This document shows, piece by piece, positions 17,693 to 24,959 of a stretch of DNA of 38,954 bases (position 1 is the first letter of the stretch; each line of letters opens with the position of its first letter). The stretch is from JADKBO01 sp037968395 (GTDB lineage Bacteria > Bacteroidota > Bacteroidia > Chitinophagales > Saprospiraceae), in the NCBI GenBank assembly GCA_037968395.1, contig JBBKVK010000164.1, forward strand, positions 1 to 38,954. Reading direction: 5' to 3'. Made by a program: the position numbers and the translations under genes. The notes below the pieces were generated by a model, which saw only the letters and a list, made by a program, of their open reading frames with translations, was not told the DNA's origin and did not search any database.

Positions 17693-19957
17693 TTAATTTT
17701 TTACAAATTTAAGATTTCTTTTCATATCATCAAAAGAAATAATATATAACCCTGCCTGTAGGTAAGATACATCAATGGATTGATTCGCTGCTGCAGTACC
17801 ACTAGATATTTGTTTACCTTGATTATCCACAATTTTATAGTGAGTGGATTTTTGTAATCCAATTATTTTAAATGAGTTATTTGTAGGATTTGGTTGTATG
17901 CTTATCAATTCTACATTATCTTCAGTAGTATTAGAAATAATATCACAATCAGGGTCAGTTGTAACTTTGATGTCATAATCACTGTCTGAATAACATCTAA
18001 GTTTTGTTGAATAAATTCCATCACATAGACCTTGTTCGATGAGGAATAGATTTTTAATGTCGCCAATACGAGGAATAATAAATGAGGAAATATTAGGTCC
18101 AGTAATGTATTGTCCAAAAAAACTAACACCATCAATTGACATTGTTCCTACACTATCGACATTAATATCTATAAACTTTTTTGGAGATTGATTAAAAACC
18201 CAGTTAAAGTCATCAAGCCTATAAGATTCATTTCCCAATTTATTAAAGTCATATGCGAGGTAAAATTGAGCCACTTCATCTCGATAAACATATACTCGGT
18301 TAATGTCTTGATAAACATATATTGTATCGTGTAATAAGTCACATGTTGTCTCAGTTTGTACTAAGATTTTGCAATTTTTTCCTTGTACTATCTTGGTTCC
18401 TATACATTCAATTTTATAGATAGATTTAGTAATACCAAATTCTAGGCCTTCATATACCCATCTTGCACCTACTGGAGCAAACTCTTGCATCATGCTTTTG
18501 GCTAACTCTACGGCTTTTAATACATCAATTCTACCATAACCATACGTATTGTTTGGTATGTTAAGGCTACTTAAATCGTCACATACTTGCTCAGTAATTA
18601 ATGGTAGTGCTGATTGTTCTAAGATGCTTTCAATCAATTCTACTTCACCTGCTAATTCAGGCACGGCAGAGATTAATAAAGCTACAGCTCCAGCTACATG
18701 AGGTCCTGCCATACTTGTGCCACTAAAGTTTCTAAATTCTCCATTTCTAATGACCGACCGTACATTTTGACCAGGAGCAGATACATTTGGCTTTATTCTA
18801 TAGCTAGAATCAATGCTTACAAATCCTCTACTGCTAAATCCTGCTATCGAATCACTTTGTCGAGTAGCCCCAATAGTAAAGCTCCCTGCAAATATTGCTG
18901 CTGGACTGGTTACACTGCCACAGTCTGATCCGCTATTACCTGCTGAAACTACCACTACTATACCTGCAGCTCTGAGGTTTTCTACAACCGCCTCCATAAA
19001 TGCCCAGTTACTTGGGTTACATCCTTCAGATTCGGGACAAGCCCAGCTGTTATTTATGACATGTGGAGATTTACTTGGATCAGGGTTTTCACCATTAAGG
19101 TCTGTAGGAGCTAAAAACCACTCAAAACATTCTGTGTATGTAGAAGGACTGCCATTCCCTCTGTCCATATTTCTACATGCAATCCATTTTGCATCTGGAG
19201 CTACTCCAATTGCATCTGTGCTATCACTGCCTACCATTGTCCCCATAGTATGTGTACCATGATTGTGATCATCACAAGGCTCTTTTACGTCATATCCACA
19301 TGGATTAAGTGAGTCGGCAGTCAGAGGTACGGGTTCTCTGATGGCATCATGCCAGTTGTAATTATGTTCACCAATGCTATCTGATAAGTATCCTCTATAT
19401 TTTTTTTGGAGTGGAGACACCAACCAGTCATATCCAGTATCTTGTCCTGCTACAATGACACCTTGACCAGTGTATCCCATATCCCAAACTTTGTCAGCGT
19501 TGATTTTTAATATACCCCACTCTGGATCTGGACCTCTCAAAGTTTGAGTTGGCTTCTCTTCCCATGTTGTGGACATTTTTGTCGGTATATCCCAAACTAC
19601 AGATTTGATATTTTCAAATTTCATTAATTGCTCAAATATCTTCTTGCTAGACTTTATCTTAATACTATTGGTGATGAAGTAGCCTGTATATATCACCTTA
19701 TTTTTATCTAAAAATGCTTTTATAGCAAGTTGAGATTTATCAGCATGATCTTTTAAGGTTTTATAAACAAATGATGCCTTTTCTTCCTTGCCTCTTATAA
19801 ATTTACTAGCTGATACATCAGCTAGAGACCCCAAATTTAATATATATGTGACTTCTTCATTGGTGGTGAATTCTCGTAATAAATTACTGTCAACATATTG
19901 GGATTTAAGTAGAAAGCTGGTCAAGAATAAAACCAAAAAAATGGGTACACTTTTCAT
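17693..19957 (-). CDS. Secreted subtilisin-like (S8) protease with a T9SS C-terminal sorting domain
   Basis: The 754 residues comprise a Sec signal (about 1-19), an I9-like propeptide (about 34-123), an S8 catalytic domain (about 145-470) and a C-terminal type A sorting domain (about 670-754, motif I-Q-P-N-P-T-N-N-S-F, ending L-K-F-V-K-N). The catalytic triad is Asp173 (G-Q-D-T-G), His233 (H-G-T-H) and Ser415 (G-T-S-M-A-G-P), with oxyanion Asn341. I choose the ATG at 19955-19957. A TTG at 19976-19978 would add seven residues, but it lies inside a -7 promoter element, so it is not transcribed in a usable way. The sorting domain implies export across the outer membrane by the T9SS that PorX, encoded in this window, helps to regulate. 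A rhodanese lipoprotein follows after six bases. Confidence 0.93.
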   Translation of the reverse strand: MKSVPIFLVLFLTSFLLKSQYVDSNLLREFTTNEEVTYILNLGSLADVSASKFIRGKEEKASFVYKTLKDHADKSQLAIKAFLDKNKVIYTGYFITNSIKIKSSKKIFEQLMKFENIKSVVWDIPTKMSTTWEEKPTQTLRGPDPEWGILKINADKVWDMGYTGQGVIVAGQDTGYDWLVSPLQKKYRGYLSDSIGEHNYNWHDAIREPVPLTADSLNPCGYDVKEPCDDHNHGTHTMGTMVGSDSTDAIGVAPDAKWIACRNMDRGNGSPSTYTECFEWFLAPTDLNGENPDPSKSPHVINNSWACPESEGCNPSNWAFMEAVVENLRAAGIVVVVSAGNSGSDCGSVTSPAAIFAGSFTIGATRQSDSIAGFSSRGFVSIDSSYRIKPNVSAPGQNVRSVIRNGEFRNFSGTSMAGPHVAGAVALLISAVPELAGEVELIESILEQSALPLITEQVCDDLSSLNIPNNTYGYGRIDVLKAVELAKSMMQEFAPVGARWVYEGLEFGITKSIYKIECIGTKIVQGKNCKILVQTETTCDLLHDTIYVYQDINRVYVYRDEVAQFYLAYDFNKLGNESYRLDDFNWVFNQSPKKFIDINVDSVGTMSIDGVSFFGQYITGPNISSFIIPRIGDIKNLFLIEQGLCDGIYSTKLRCYSDSDYDIKVTTDPDCDIISNTTEDNVELISIQPNPTNNSFKIIGLQKSTHYKIVDNQGKQISSGTAAANQSIDVSYLQAGLYIISFDDMKRNLKFVKN

Positions 19958-19975
19958 GAATTGTATTTTAATGAC

Positions 19976-19983
19976 CAAATATA
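19976..19983 (-). promoter_or_regulatory. -7 element (TATATTTG) of the subtilase-rhodanese operon
   Basis: On the minus strand TATATTTG matches TAnnTTTG and lies 18 bases before the ATG at 19957, implying a short leader. No TTG sits at the ideal -33 spacing. The element rules out the upstream TTG codon as the start. Confidence 0.6.
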
Positions 19984-20062
19984 CTTAATTATCAAAAGAG
20001 AATACCTTCATATTCTAATATTTTAATTTGTTTTGTGGTGCATAAGACTTTTCAAGTATCTA

Positions 20063-20734
20063 ATGGATCGTAATCAGAAAATATCATTGTTTTTTACTCT
20101 TACTATAGTTTTGGGGCTAGTTTACTTTTTCTTTGGGGATAACATTGATTTAGCTAACTACCTACCTAGGTTAGATAAAACAGAAGTTTCTAATGAAAAC
20201 CCCAAGTCTAAAAAAGGCAAGAGAGATAAAGTTGATTCTAAAATAGGAAAAGTAATTGACTCATATAATGGTGTAAATGTATTTTACAACGGTAAAGTGA
20301 GCCATGTCAATGGCAGAAACGCTACCTCAGATGGGTACAATCTAGGATTAAAATACCAATGTGTAGAATTTGTTAAACGGTATTACTTTGAACGTTTTGG
20401 GCATAAGATGCCAAATAGTTATGGTCATGCTAAAGAGTTTTATGATTCTAGCCTAAGTGATAGAGAATATAATAAAGGTAGGGCATTAATGCAGTACACC
20501 AATCCAAGTCTATCAAAACCAAAACCAGAATCATTATTAATATATGGTCCTACTCCCTATAATAGTTTTGGTCATGTAGCAATCATTACAAAAGTGGATA
20601 ATGCTACAGTGGAATGTATCTCTCAAAATTTAGGTGCTGGTAATGGAACCAGAAGAACGTACCCGCTTAAATTCACTAATGACGGGAGATGGTACATAGA
20701 TGAGCAATATATTTCAGGGTGGTTGAGTAGGTAG
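20063..20734 (+). CDS. Membrane-anchored CHAP-domain amidase/endopeptidase
   Basis: This 223-residue protein starts at the ATG at 20063; a TTG at 20033 would add ten residues ahead of the membrane anchor and is less likely. A single hydrophobic segment (about 7-24) acts as an uncleaved anchor or signal. A Lys-rich linker follows (about 45-62), then a CHAP domain (about 75-220). The catalytic Cys100 is in Y-Q-C-V-E-F-V, His171 in F-G-H-V-A-I-I and a polar third residue is probably near Asn189. CHAP enzymes cleave peptidoglycan peptides or glutathionylspermidine-type amides; the exported position favours a cell-wall role. It is transcribed away from the divergent subtilase gene. The 86 bases before the next convergent gene hold no clear terminator. 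Confidence 0.88.
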   Translation: MDRNQKISLFFTLTIVLGLVYFFFGDNIDLANYLPRLDKTEVSNENPKSKKGKRDKVDSKIGKVIDSYNGVNVFYNGKVSHVNGRNATSDGYNLGLKYQCVEFVKRYYFERFGHKMPNSYGHAKEFYDSSLSDREYNKGRALMQYTNPSLSKPKPESLLIYGPTPYNSFGHVAIITKVDNATVECISQNLGAGNGTRRTYPLKFTNDGRWYIDEQYISGWLSR

Positions 20735-20820
20735 GGATGAAGTTTAAAGAATAGTTATTTTGAGAATTGGCTTAATCCATTCATTTAATATTGCAATAAT
20801 CAGTCTCTAATTTTTAGAAC

Positions 20821-21819
20821 CTAATTATAATAAGAAGAACTATCTAATAGCAAATGCTCTTCTTCCGTCTTCACAGCATATTGAAAGCCTGGTTGAATAC
20901 TAAAAGCACCATACGACCCATCTTTGGCCAATGCTATAAAACCTACTTGTATGTCTTTTGCTTTATCGTCTTTTCTATTAATAATCCGAAGTATGGCTTC
21001 TTTGCATGCCTCTTGTGGAGATCGACCTTGGCGCATTAGTTCGACTACTAGGTGGCTGCCTACATTTCTGATTACTTCTTCGCCTACGCCTGATGAGGTA
21101 GCGGCTCCTATTTCATTATCGACATATAATCCTGCACCAATGATCGGACTATCCCCAACTCTGCCTCTCATCTTAAATCCCATACCACTAGTAGTGACAC
21201 CACCACCTAAGTCTGAATCTCTATTTTTAGCGATCATTGCCATAGTATCGTGGTTATATTCCCCATTTGATAATTTTTTAGGCACTTGATTTTCGATGTT
21301 TATTACAGGTTGGTATTTTGCTTTTTCAAGCCATTCTTGATATTGTTTATTGGCACTCTTTGAGAGCTCACTAGATTCTAGTTTGTGGCCCATCTCTATG
21401 GCAAACTGCTGAGCACCTACTCCCGCAATTAATACATGAGGCGTCTCAGTCATAACTTGCCTAGCTACAGAAATTGGGTGTTTGATAAGTTCTAAAGCAG
21501 CCACAGCACCGCAACCTCCTTTATGATCCATGACACATGCATCCAATGTAACAATACCTTCTCTATCTGGATTTCCTCCTAGACCGACACAGCAATTAAT
21601 GGAGTCTTCAATAAAATTTCCACCAGCTTCTATACCATCCATAATATTACCTTTGGATAACTTTGGCCAAGCTGCTTCATTTACTTCCTTGCCAGAATCC
21701 CAAGTTGATATAATAATTGGCCCTTTGTTCTTTTTAACATTAGTTCCACATCCACTCACAGGAACGATACCTGCCAAAGTGCCAAATGATAGTAGTTTTA
21801 CAAAATCTATTCTTTTCAT
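20821..21819 (-). CDS. Exported N4-(beta-N-acetylglucosaminyl)-L-asparaginase (glycosylasparaginase)
   Basis: This 332-residue protein belongs to the N-terminal-nucleophile asparaginase-2 family. The autocleavage site is H-D-T at 190-192, making Thr192 the new N-terminus and catalytic residue of the beta chain. Substrate-binding features include R-G-R-V-G-D (about 218-223) and I-G-A-G-L-Y. The N-terminus has an export signal with a possible lipobox (V-S-G-C, Cys24), so the enzyme may be a lipoprotein. The family hydrolyses GlcNAc-Asn linkages, the last step in breaking down N-linked glycoproteins, so the likely role is scavenging in the periplasm or at the surface. A -7 element lies just upstream. 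It is 208 bases downstream of porX on the same strand. Confidence 0.92.
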   Translation of the reverse strand: MKRIDFVKLLSFGTLAGIVPVSGCGTNVKKNKGPIIISTWDSGKEVNEAAWPKLSKGNIMDGIEAGGNFIEDSINCCVGLGGNPDREGIVTLDACVMDHKGGCGAVAALELIKHPISVARQVMTETPHVLIAGVGAQQFAIEMGHKLESSELSKSANKQYQEWLEKAKYQPVINIENQVPKKLSNGEYNHDTMAMIAKNRDSDLGGGVTTSGMGFKMRGRVGDSPIIGAGLYVDNEIGAATSSGVGEEVIRNVGSHLVVELMRQGRSPQEACKEAILRIINRKDDKAKDIQVGFIALAKDGSYGAFSIQPGFQYAVKTEEEHLLLDSSSYYN

Positions 21820-21835
21820 TTAATTAGGTTACATT

Positions 21836-21843
21836 CAAATGTA
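21836..21843 (-). promoter_or_regulatory. -7 element (TACATTTG) of the glycosylasparaginase gene
   Basis: On the minus strand TACATTTG fits TAnnTTTG and sits 16 bases before the ATG. A TTTG lies 24 bases upstream of it, which is longer than the usual spacer, so the call is moderate. Confidence 0.5.
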
Positions 21844-22027
21844 ATAAACTTTTACAACCCTAGGTGTCAAATCTTGAAATTTATGGTTAATTATTAGTAA
21901 TCTGAAACAATAATCTAAATACAATCAAAATTTCTTTAAATTGTTTGTAGTGGCTTCGTTAATTAGTCATTAGGATTTCCTATCAATTGAATTGATTTAT
22001 CAAGATATTTTTAATCACTTTATCGAA

Positions 22028-23584
22028 TTATTTAGGTGTCAAAGTAATTATTGGGCAGATCATTTCTTCTAGTGATATGCCTCCATGTTGGAAAGTATCT
22101 TTATACAAATTGGCATGGTAAGTATAGTTATTAGGATATAAAAAGTAAGTATCTTCTTTGCCAAATATAAAAGTAGAGCTAATATTGGGCTTAGGCAGAC
22201 CTATAACCGAAGGATCTCTAAAATCCAATACATCTTTAGTGTCAAACTGCAAGTTTCTACCTACTTTATATCTTAAATTGGTAGTTGTTTCTTTATCACC
22301 TATTACTTTAGATGGTTGTTGCACTCGTATTGTACCATGATCCGTTGATATGACAAGGTGAAAATCTTTACCAGCAAGCTTCTGTAATGATGCCCACAAT
22401 GGTGAATTTAAAAACCAAGATACTGTCAAGGACCTATACGCTTTTTCATCAGATGCTAATTCCTTTAACACTTCCATTTCTGTCCTCGCATGTGATAATG
22501 TATCAATGAAATTGTAGACTATTGCGGTAATGTCATTGTTTAAATAGTTTAGTATTTTATCAGGAAGCTGTTTAGCATAATAATTATTTGTAATCTTTAA
22601 ATATTCTGACTTTATATCTTTATGGACAATACGTTTGAGATGCTCTTGAAACAGTTCTTCCTCTTTTAGATTTTTACCACCTTCTTCATTATCATTTAAC
22701 CACCAATCTGGAAATCTCTTTTGTATTTCAGAAGGGAGCAATCCGGCAAAAATGGCATTTCTACTATATTGTGTCGCTGTTGGGAGAATTGAATAATAGC
22801 TTTCTTCTTTTTCTACCCTAAAAACCTCAGATATTATAGGCTCTATTATTTTCCATTGATCATACCTGAGATTGTCTAGTAATAAGAATATAACAGGTTT
22901 ATTTTGAGTTAATAATGGGAATACTTTTTTTCTTAACAAATTATGGCTTTGTGTTGGACCTTCACCAGTTTTAACCCATCCTTCGTAGTTTTTAGATATG
23001 TATTTAAAAAATTCTCTGTTCGCATCTTTCTTTTGCATATCGAGGATTTCTTTCATCCCTTCATTTTCAGAACTATCTAATCTTAATTCCCAGTTAATTA
23101 TTTTCTTATATATATTAATCCATTCTAGGTAGTCAGGGCTATTGGCAATATCCATTCCAATGACTCTAAATTCTTGTTGATAATCTGTGGCAGCTTTTCT
23201 ACTTACTAAGTCCTTATTTTCGATAAGTTTTTTAAGTGTCAAAAGAATTTGATTAGGATTTACCGGTTTTATTAAGTAATCATCAATTTGTGAACCGATA
23301 GCTTCTTCCATTAGGTTTTCAGCTTCGTTTTTAGTAATCATAACTACTGGTTGTTTATGATTAGCTTCTTTTAGTCTGGATAAAGTTTCAAGTCCTGTAA
23401 GTCCGGGCATTGATTCATCTAAAAAGATAACGTCTATATCACGATTTTCCGCCAAAACCTCTAGAGCATCATGACCATTTGTTACACTTATGACTTCATA
23501 TCCTTTTTTTTCTAGAAAAAACAATTGTGGTTTAAGTAAATCAATTTCATCATCAGCCCAAAGTATTGTTATGTTTTGCCCCAT
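22028..23584 (-). CDS. porX: PorX-type response regulator with PglZ phosphodiesterase domain (T9SS regulator)
   Basis: This 518-residue protein starts with a receiver domain (about 1-125; acidic pair D11-D12, phospho-acceptor Asp56 in F-L-D-E-S-M-P, switch T84 and Lys106 in L-I-K-P). A helical linker leads to a PglZ/alkaline-phosphatase-fold domain (about 205-518) with L-L-L-D-N-L-R-Y-D-Q-W, the nucleophile Thr271 in P-T-A-T-Q-Y-S-R-N and the metal-binding S-T-D-H-G. This architecture, length and the threonine position match PorX, which in Porphyromonas and Flavobacterium acts with the kinase PorY to control T9SS genes and has nucleotide phosphodiesterase activity. No PorY or T9SS core gene is in the window. 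Its start is divergent from the HD phosphohydrolase. A BREX-type PglZ is excluded by the N-terminal receiver domain. Confidence 0.95.
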   Translation of the reverse strand: MGQNITILWADDEIDLLKPQLFFLEKKGYEVISVTNGHDALEVLAENRDIDVIFLDESMPGLTGLETLSRLKEANHKQPVVMITKNEAENLMEEAIGSQIDDYLIKPVNPNQILLTLKKLIENKDLVSRKAATDYQQEFRVIGMDIANSPDYLEWINIYKKIINWELRLDSSENEGMKEILDMQKKDANREFFKYISKNYEGWVKTGEGPTQSHNLLRKKVFPLLTQNKPVIFLLLDNLRYDQWKIIEPIISEVFRVEKEESYYSILPTATQYSRNAIFAGLLPSEIQKRFPDWWLNDNEEGGKNLKEEELFQEHLKRIVHKDIKSEYLKITNNYYAKQLPDKILNYLNNDITAIVYNFIDTLSHARTEMEVLKELASDEKAYRSLTVSWFLNSPLWASLQKLAGKDFHLVISTDHGTIRVQQPSKVIGDKETTTNLRYKVGRNLQFDTKDVLDFRDPSVIGLPKPNISSTFIFGKEDTYFLYPNNYTYHANLYKDTFQHGGISLEEMICPIITLTPK

Positions 23585-23668
23585 TTATATATTAGTATTA
23601 TTATTAAATTATGATTAACTAACGGTTTTCCTTTCCGATTAATTATATTAACAGTACAATTTACTCAG

Positions 23669-23694
23669 TTGAGACAAATCTCTAATTATATTTG
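23669..23694 (+). promoter_or_regulatory. Promoter with -7 TATATTTG abutting the HD-gene start
   Basis: TATATTTG at 23687-23694 fits TAnnTTTG. TTG at 23669-23671 may be the -33 element, though the 15-base spacer is short. The ATG of the downstream gene is at 23698, three bases after the element, so the transcript may be leaderless. Confidence 0.6.
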
Positions 23695-23697
23695 CAA

Positions 23698-24921
23698 ATG
23701 AATAAGATTAAGATATTTAATGATCCGATACATGGTATAATTCGATTTGACCATGAAGTATTGTATGATATAATAGACCACCCCATCTTCCAAAGATTAA
23801 GGCGAATTAAGCAAATGGGATTGTCAAGCTTAGTCTATCCGGGAGCAAACCATACAAGATTCGAACATGCTCTAGGTGCATTACATTTAATGACTAGAGC
23901 TCTTAAAACTTTAAGAGAGAAAAAAGTTGAAATTACAAATGAAGAATACCTCGCAAGCTGTGTAGCAATATTATGCCACGACATTGGACATGGTCCATTT
24001 TCACATGCTTTAGAATATGAAATTTTACCAATTTCACATGAAAAAGTGTCCTTGATTCTGATGAAGAGTTTAGAAAAAGAATTTGGAGAACCAATCACAC
24101 AGGCAATAGAAATATTTACCAACACCTATTCGAAGAGATTTTTGTGTCAATTAGTAAGTTCTCAACTTGACATTGATAGATTGGATTATCTCACTAGGGA
24201 TAGTTTTTTTTCAGGCGTTGTAGAAGGGAAAGTAGGTTATGATAGGTTAATAATGATGTTAAATGTAGATAAAGGAGAATTAGTGATTGAAGAAAAGGGA
24301 ATAGCATCAGTTGAAAGGTTTTTATTGTCTAGGCATATGATGTATTCACAAGTTTATTTACACAAAACAGCAGTTGCAGCAGAACAAATGCTTAAAATGT
24401 TCTTAAGAAGATGTGTTAAATGTTATAAAGATGGGATTAATATCATTTGGAATGAAAATATATTTGAATTAATTAAAGCCTCACATAGCAAGGAGTTTAA
24501 TGCATACGAGACTATTAATCAATATTTTATCCAAATTGATGATGGAGATGTTGTAGAAATGTTAAAAAAAAACCAAAATAGCTGTGACTTATCGATTAAA
24601 ATATTGTCTAAATCACTATTAGAAAGAAAACTATTTAAAGTATATTTGCACTCGCTAGATGGAGTATCTAGTAAGCAAAAGTTTTTGAAAAATAAGCTTA
24701 CAGAAAATTTCTCATTACCAAGTGAAGTGATCGACAGCTTAATAATTGGTATAGACAGCACAATTAGCGTCTATGATAGAAATATAGAGCCAATTTATAT
24801 CCTTATGAAGGACGGTACAAGGAAGGAATTCTCAAAGATTTCAAAACTTTTACCCAATAAGGGTAGTAATCAAGAGTATTTAATTATAGCTCCAAAAGAG
24901 GAGTATTTATATAATATATAA
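23698..24921 (+). CDS. HD-superfamily phosphohydrolase (dNTPase-like)
   Basis: This 407-residue protein begins M-N-K-I-K-I-F-N-D-P-I-H-G, the usual opening of this Bacteroidota family. The HD metal-site residues are His57 (H-T-R-F-E-H), His94-Asp95 (C-H-D-I-G-H-G-P-F-S-H) and Asp158 (S-Q-L-D-I-D-R-L-D-Y-L). The family is related to SAMHD1/dGTPase-type triphosphohydrolases, but the true substrate is unproven. The ATG at 23698 is preferred; a TTG at 23692 would fall inside the promoter's -7 element. The start is divergent from porX, and the 23-residue-repeat gene begins 38 bases after its stop, so read-through into that gene is possible. Confidence 0.9.
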   Translation: MNKIKIFNDPIHGIIRFDHEVLYDIIDHPIFQRLRRIKQMGLSSLVYPGANHTRFEHALGALHLMTRALKTLREKKVEITNEEYLASCVAILCHDIGHGPFSHALEYEILPISHEKVSLILMKSLEKEFGEPITQAIEIFTNTYSKRFLCQLVSSQLDIDRLDYLTRDSFFSGVVEGKVGYDRLIMMLNVDKGELVIEEKGIASVERFLLSRHMMYSQVYLHKTAVAAEQMLKMFLRRCVKCYKDGINIIWNENIFELIKASHSKEFNAYETINQYFIQIDDGDVVEMLKKNQNSCDLSIKILSKSLLERKLFKVYLHSLDGVSSKQKFLKNKLTENFSLPSEVIDSLIIGIDSTISVYDRNIEPIYILMKDGTRKEFSKISKLLPNKGSNQEYLIIAPKEEYLYNI

Positions 24922-24959
24922 CTATTTTATTTTTTAACAAAACGTCATAAATTTTACCT

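Noticed and set aside
19958..19978. TTG at 19978 as the subtilase start
   Set aside because: It lies inside a TATATTTG promoter element, and the signal peptide is well formed from the ATG at 19957.
21982..21996. ATCAATT-G-AATTGAT palindrome between porX and the glycosylasparaginase gene
   Set aside because: AT-only palindromes of this length are common in such DNA, and it is about 140 bases from the asparaginase promoter element.
22028..23584. PglZ domain as a sign of a BREX phage-defence system
   Set aside because: The protein has an N-terminal receiver domain with the PorX layout and no BREX neighbours such as brxL, pglX or brxC.
23692..23697. TTG at 23692 as the HD-gene start
   Set aside because: It overlaps the -7 element, and the family's conserved N-terminus begins at the ATG at 23698.
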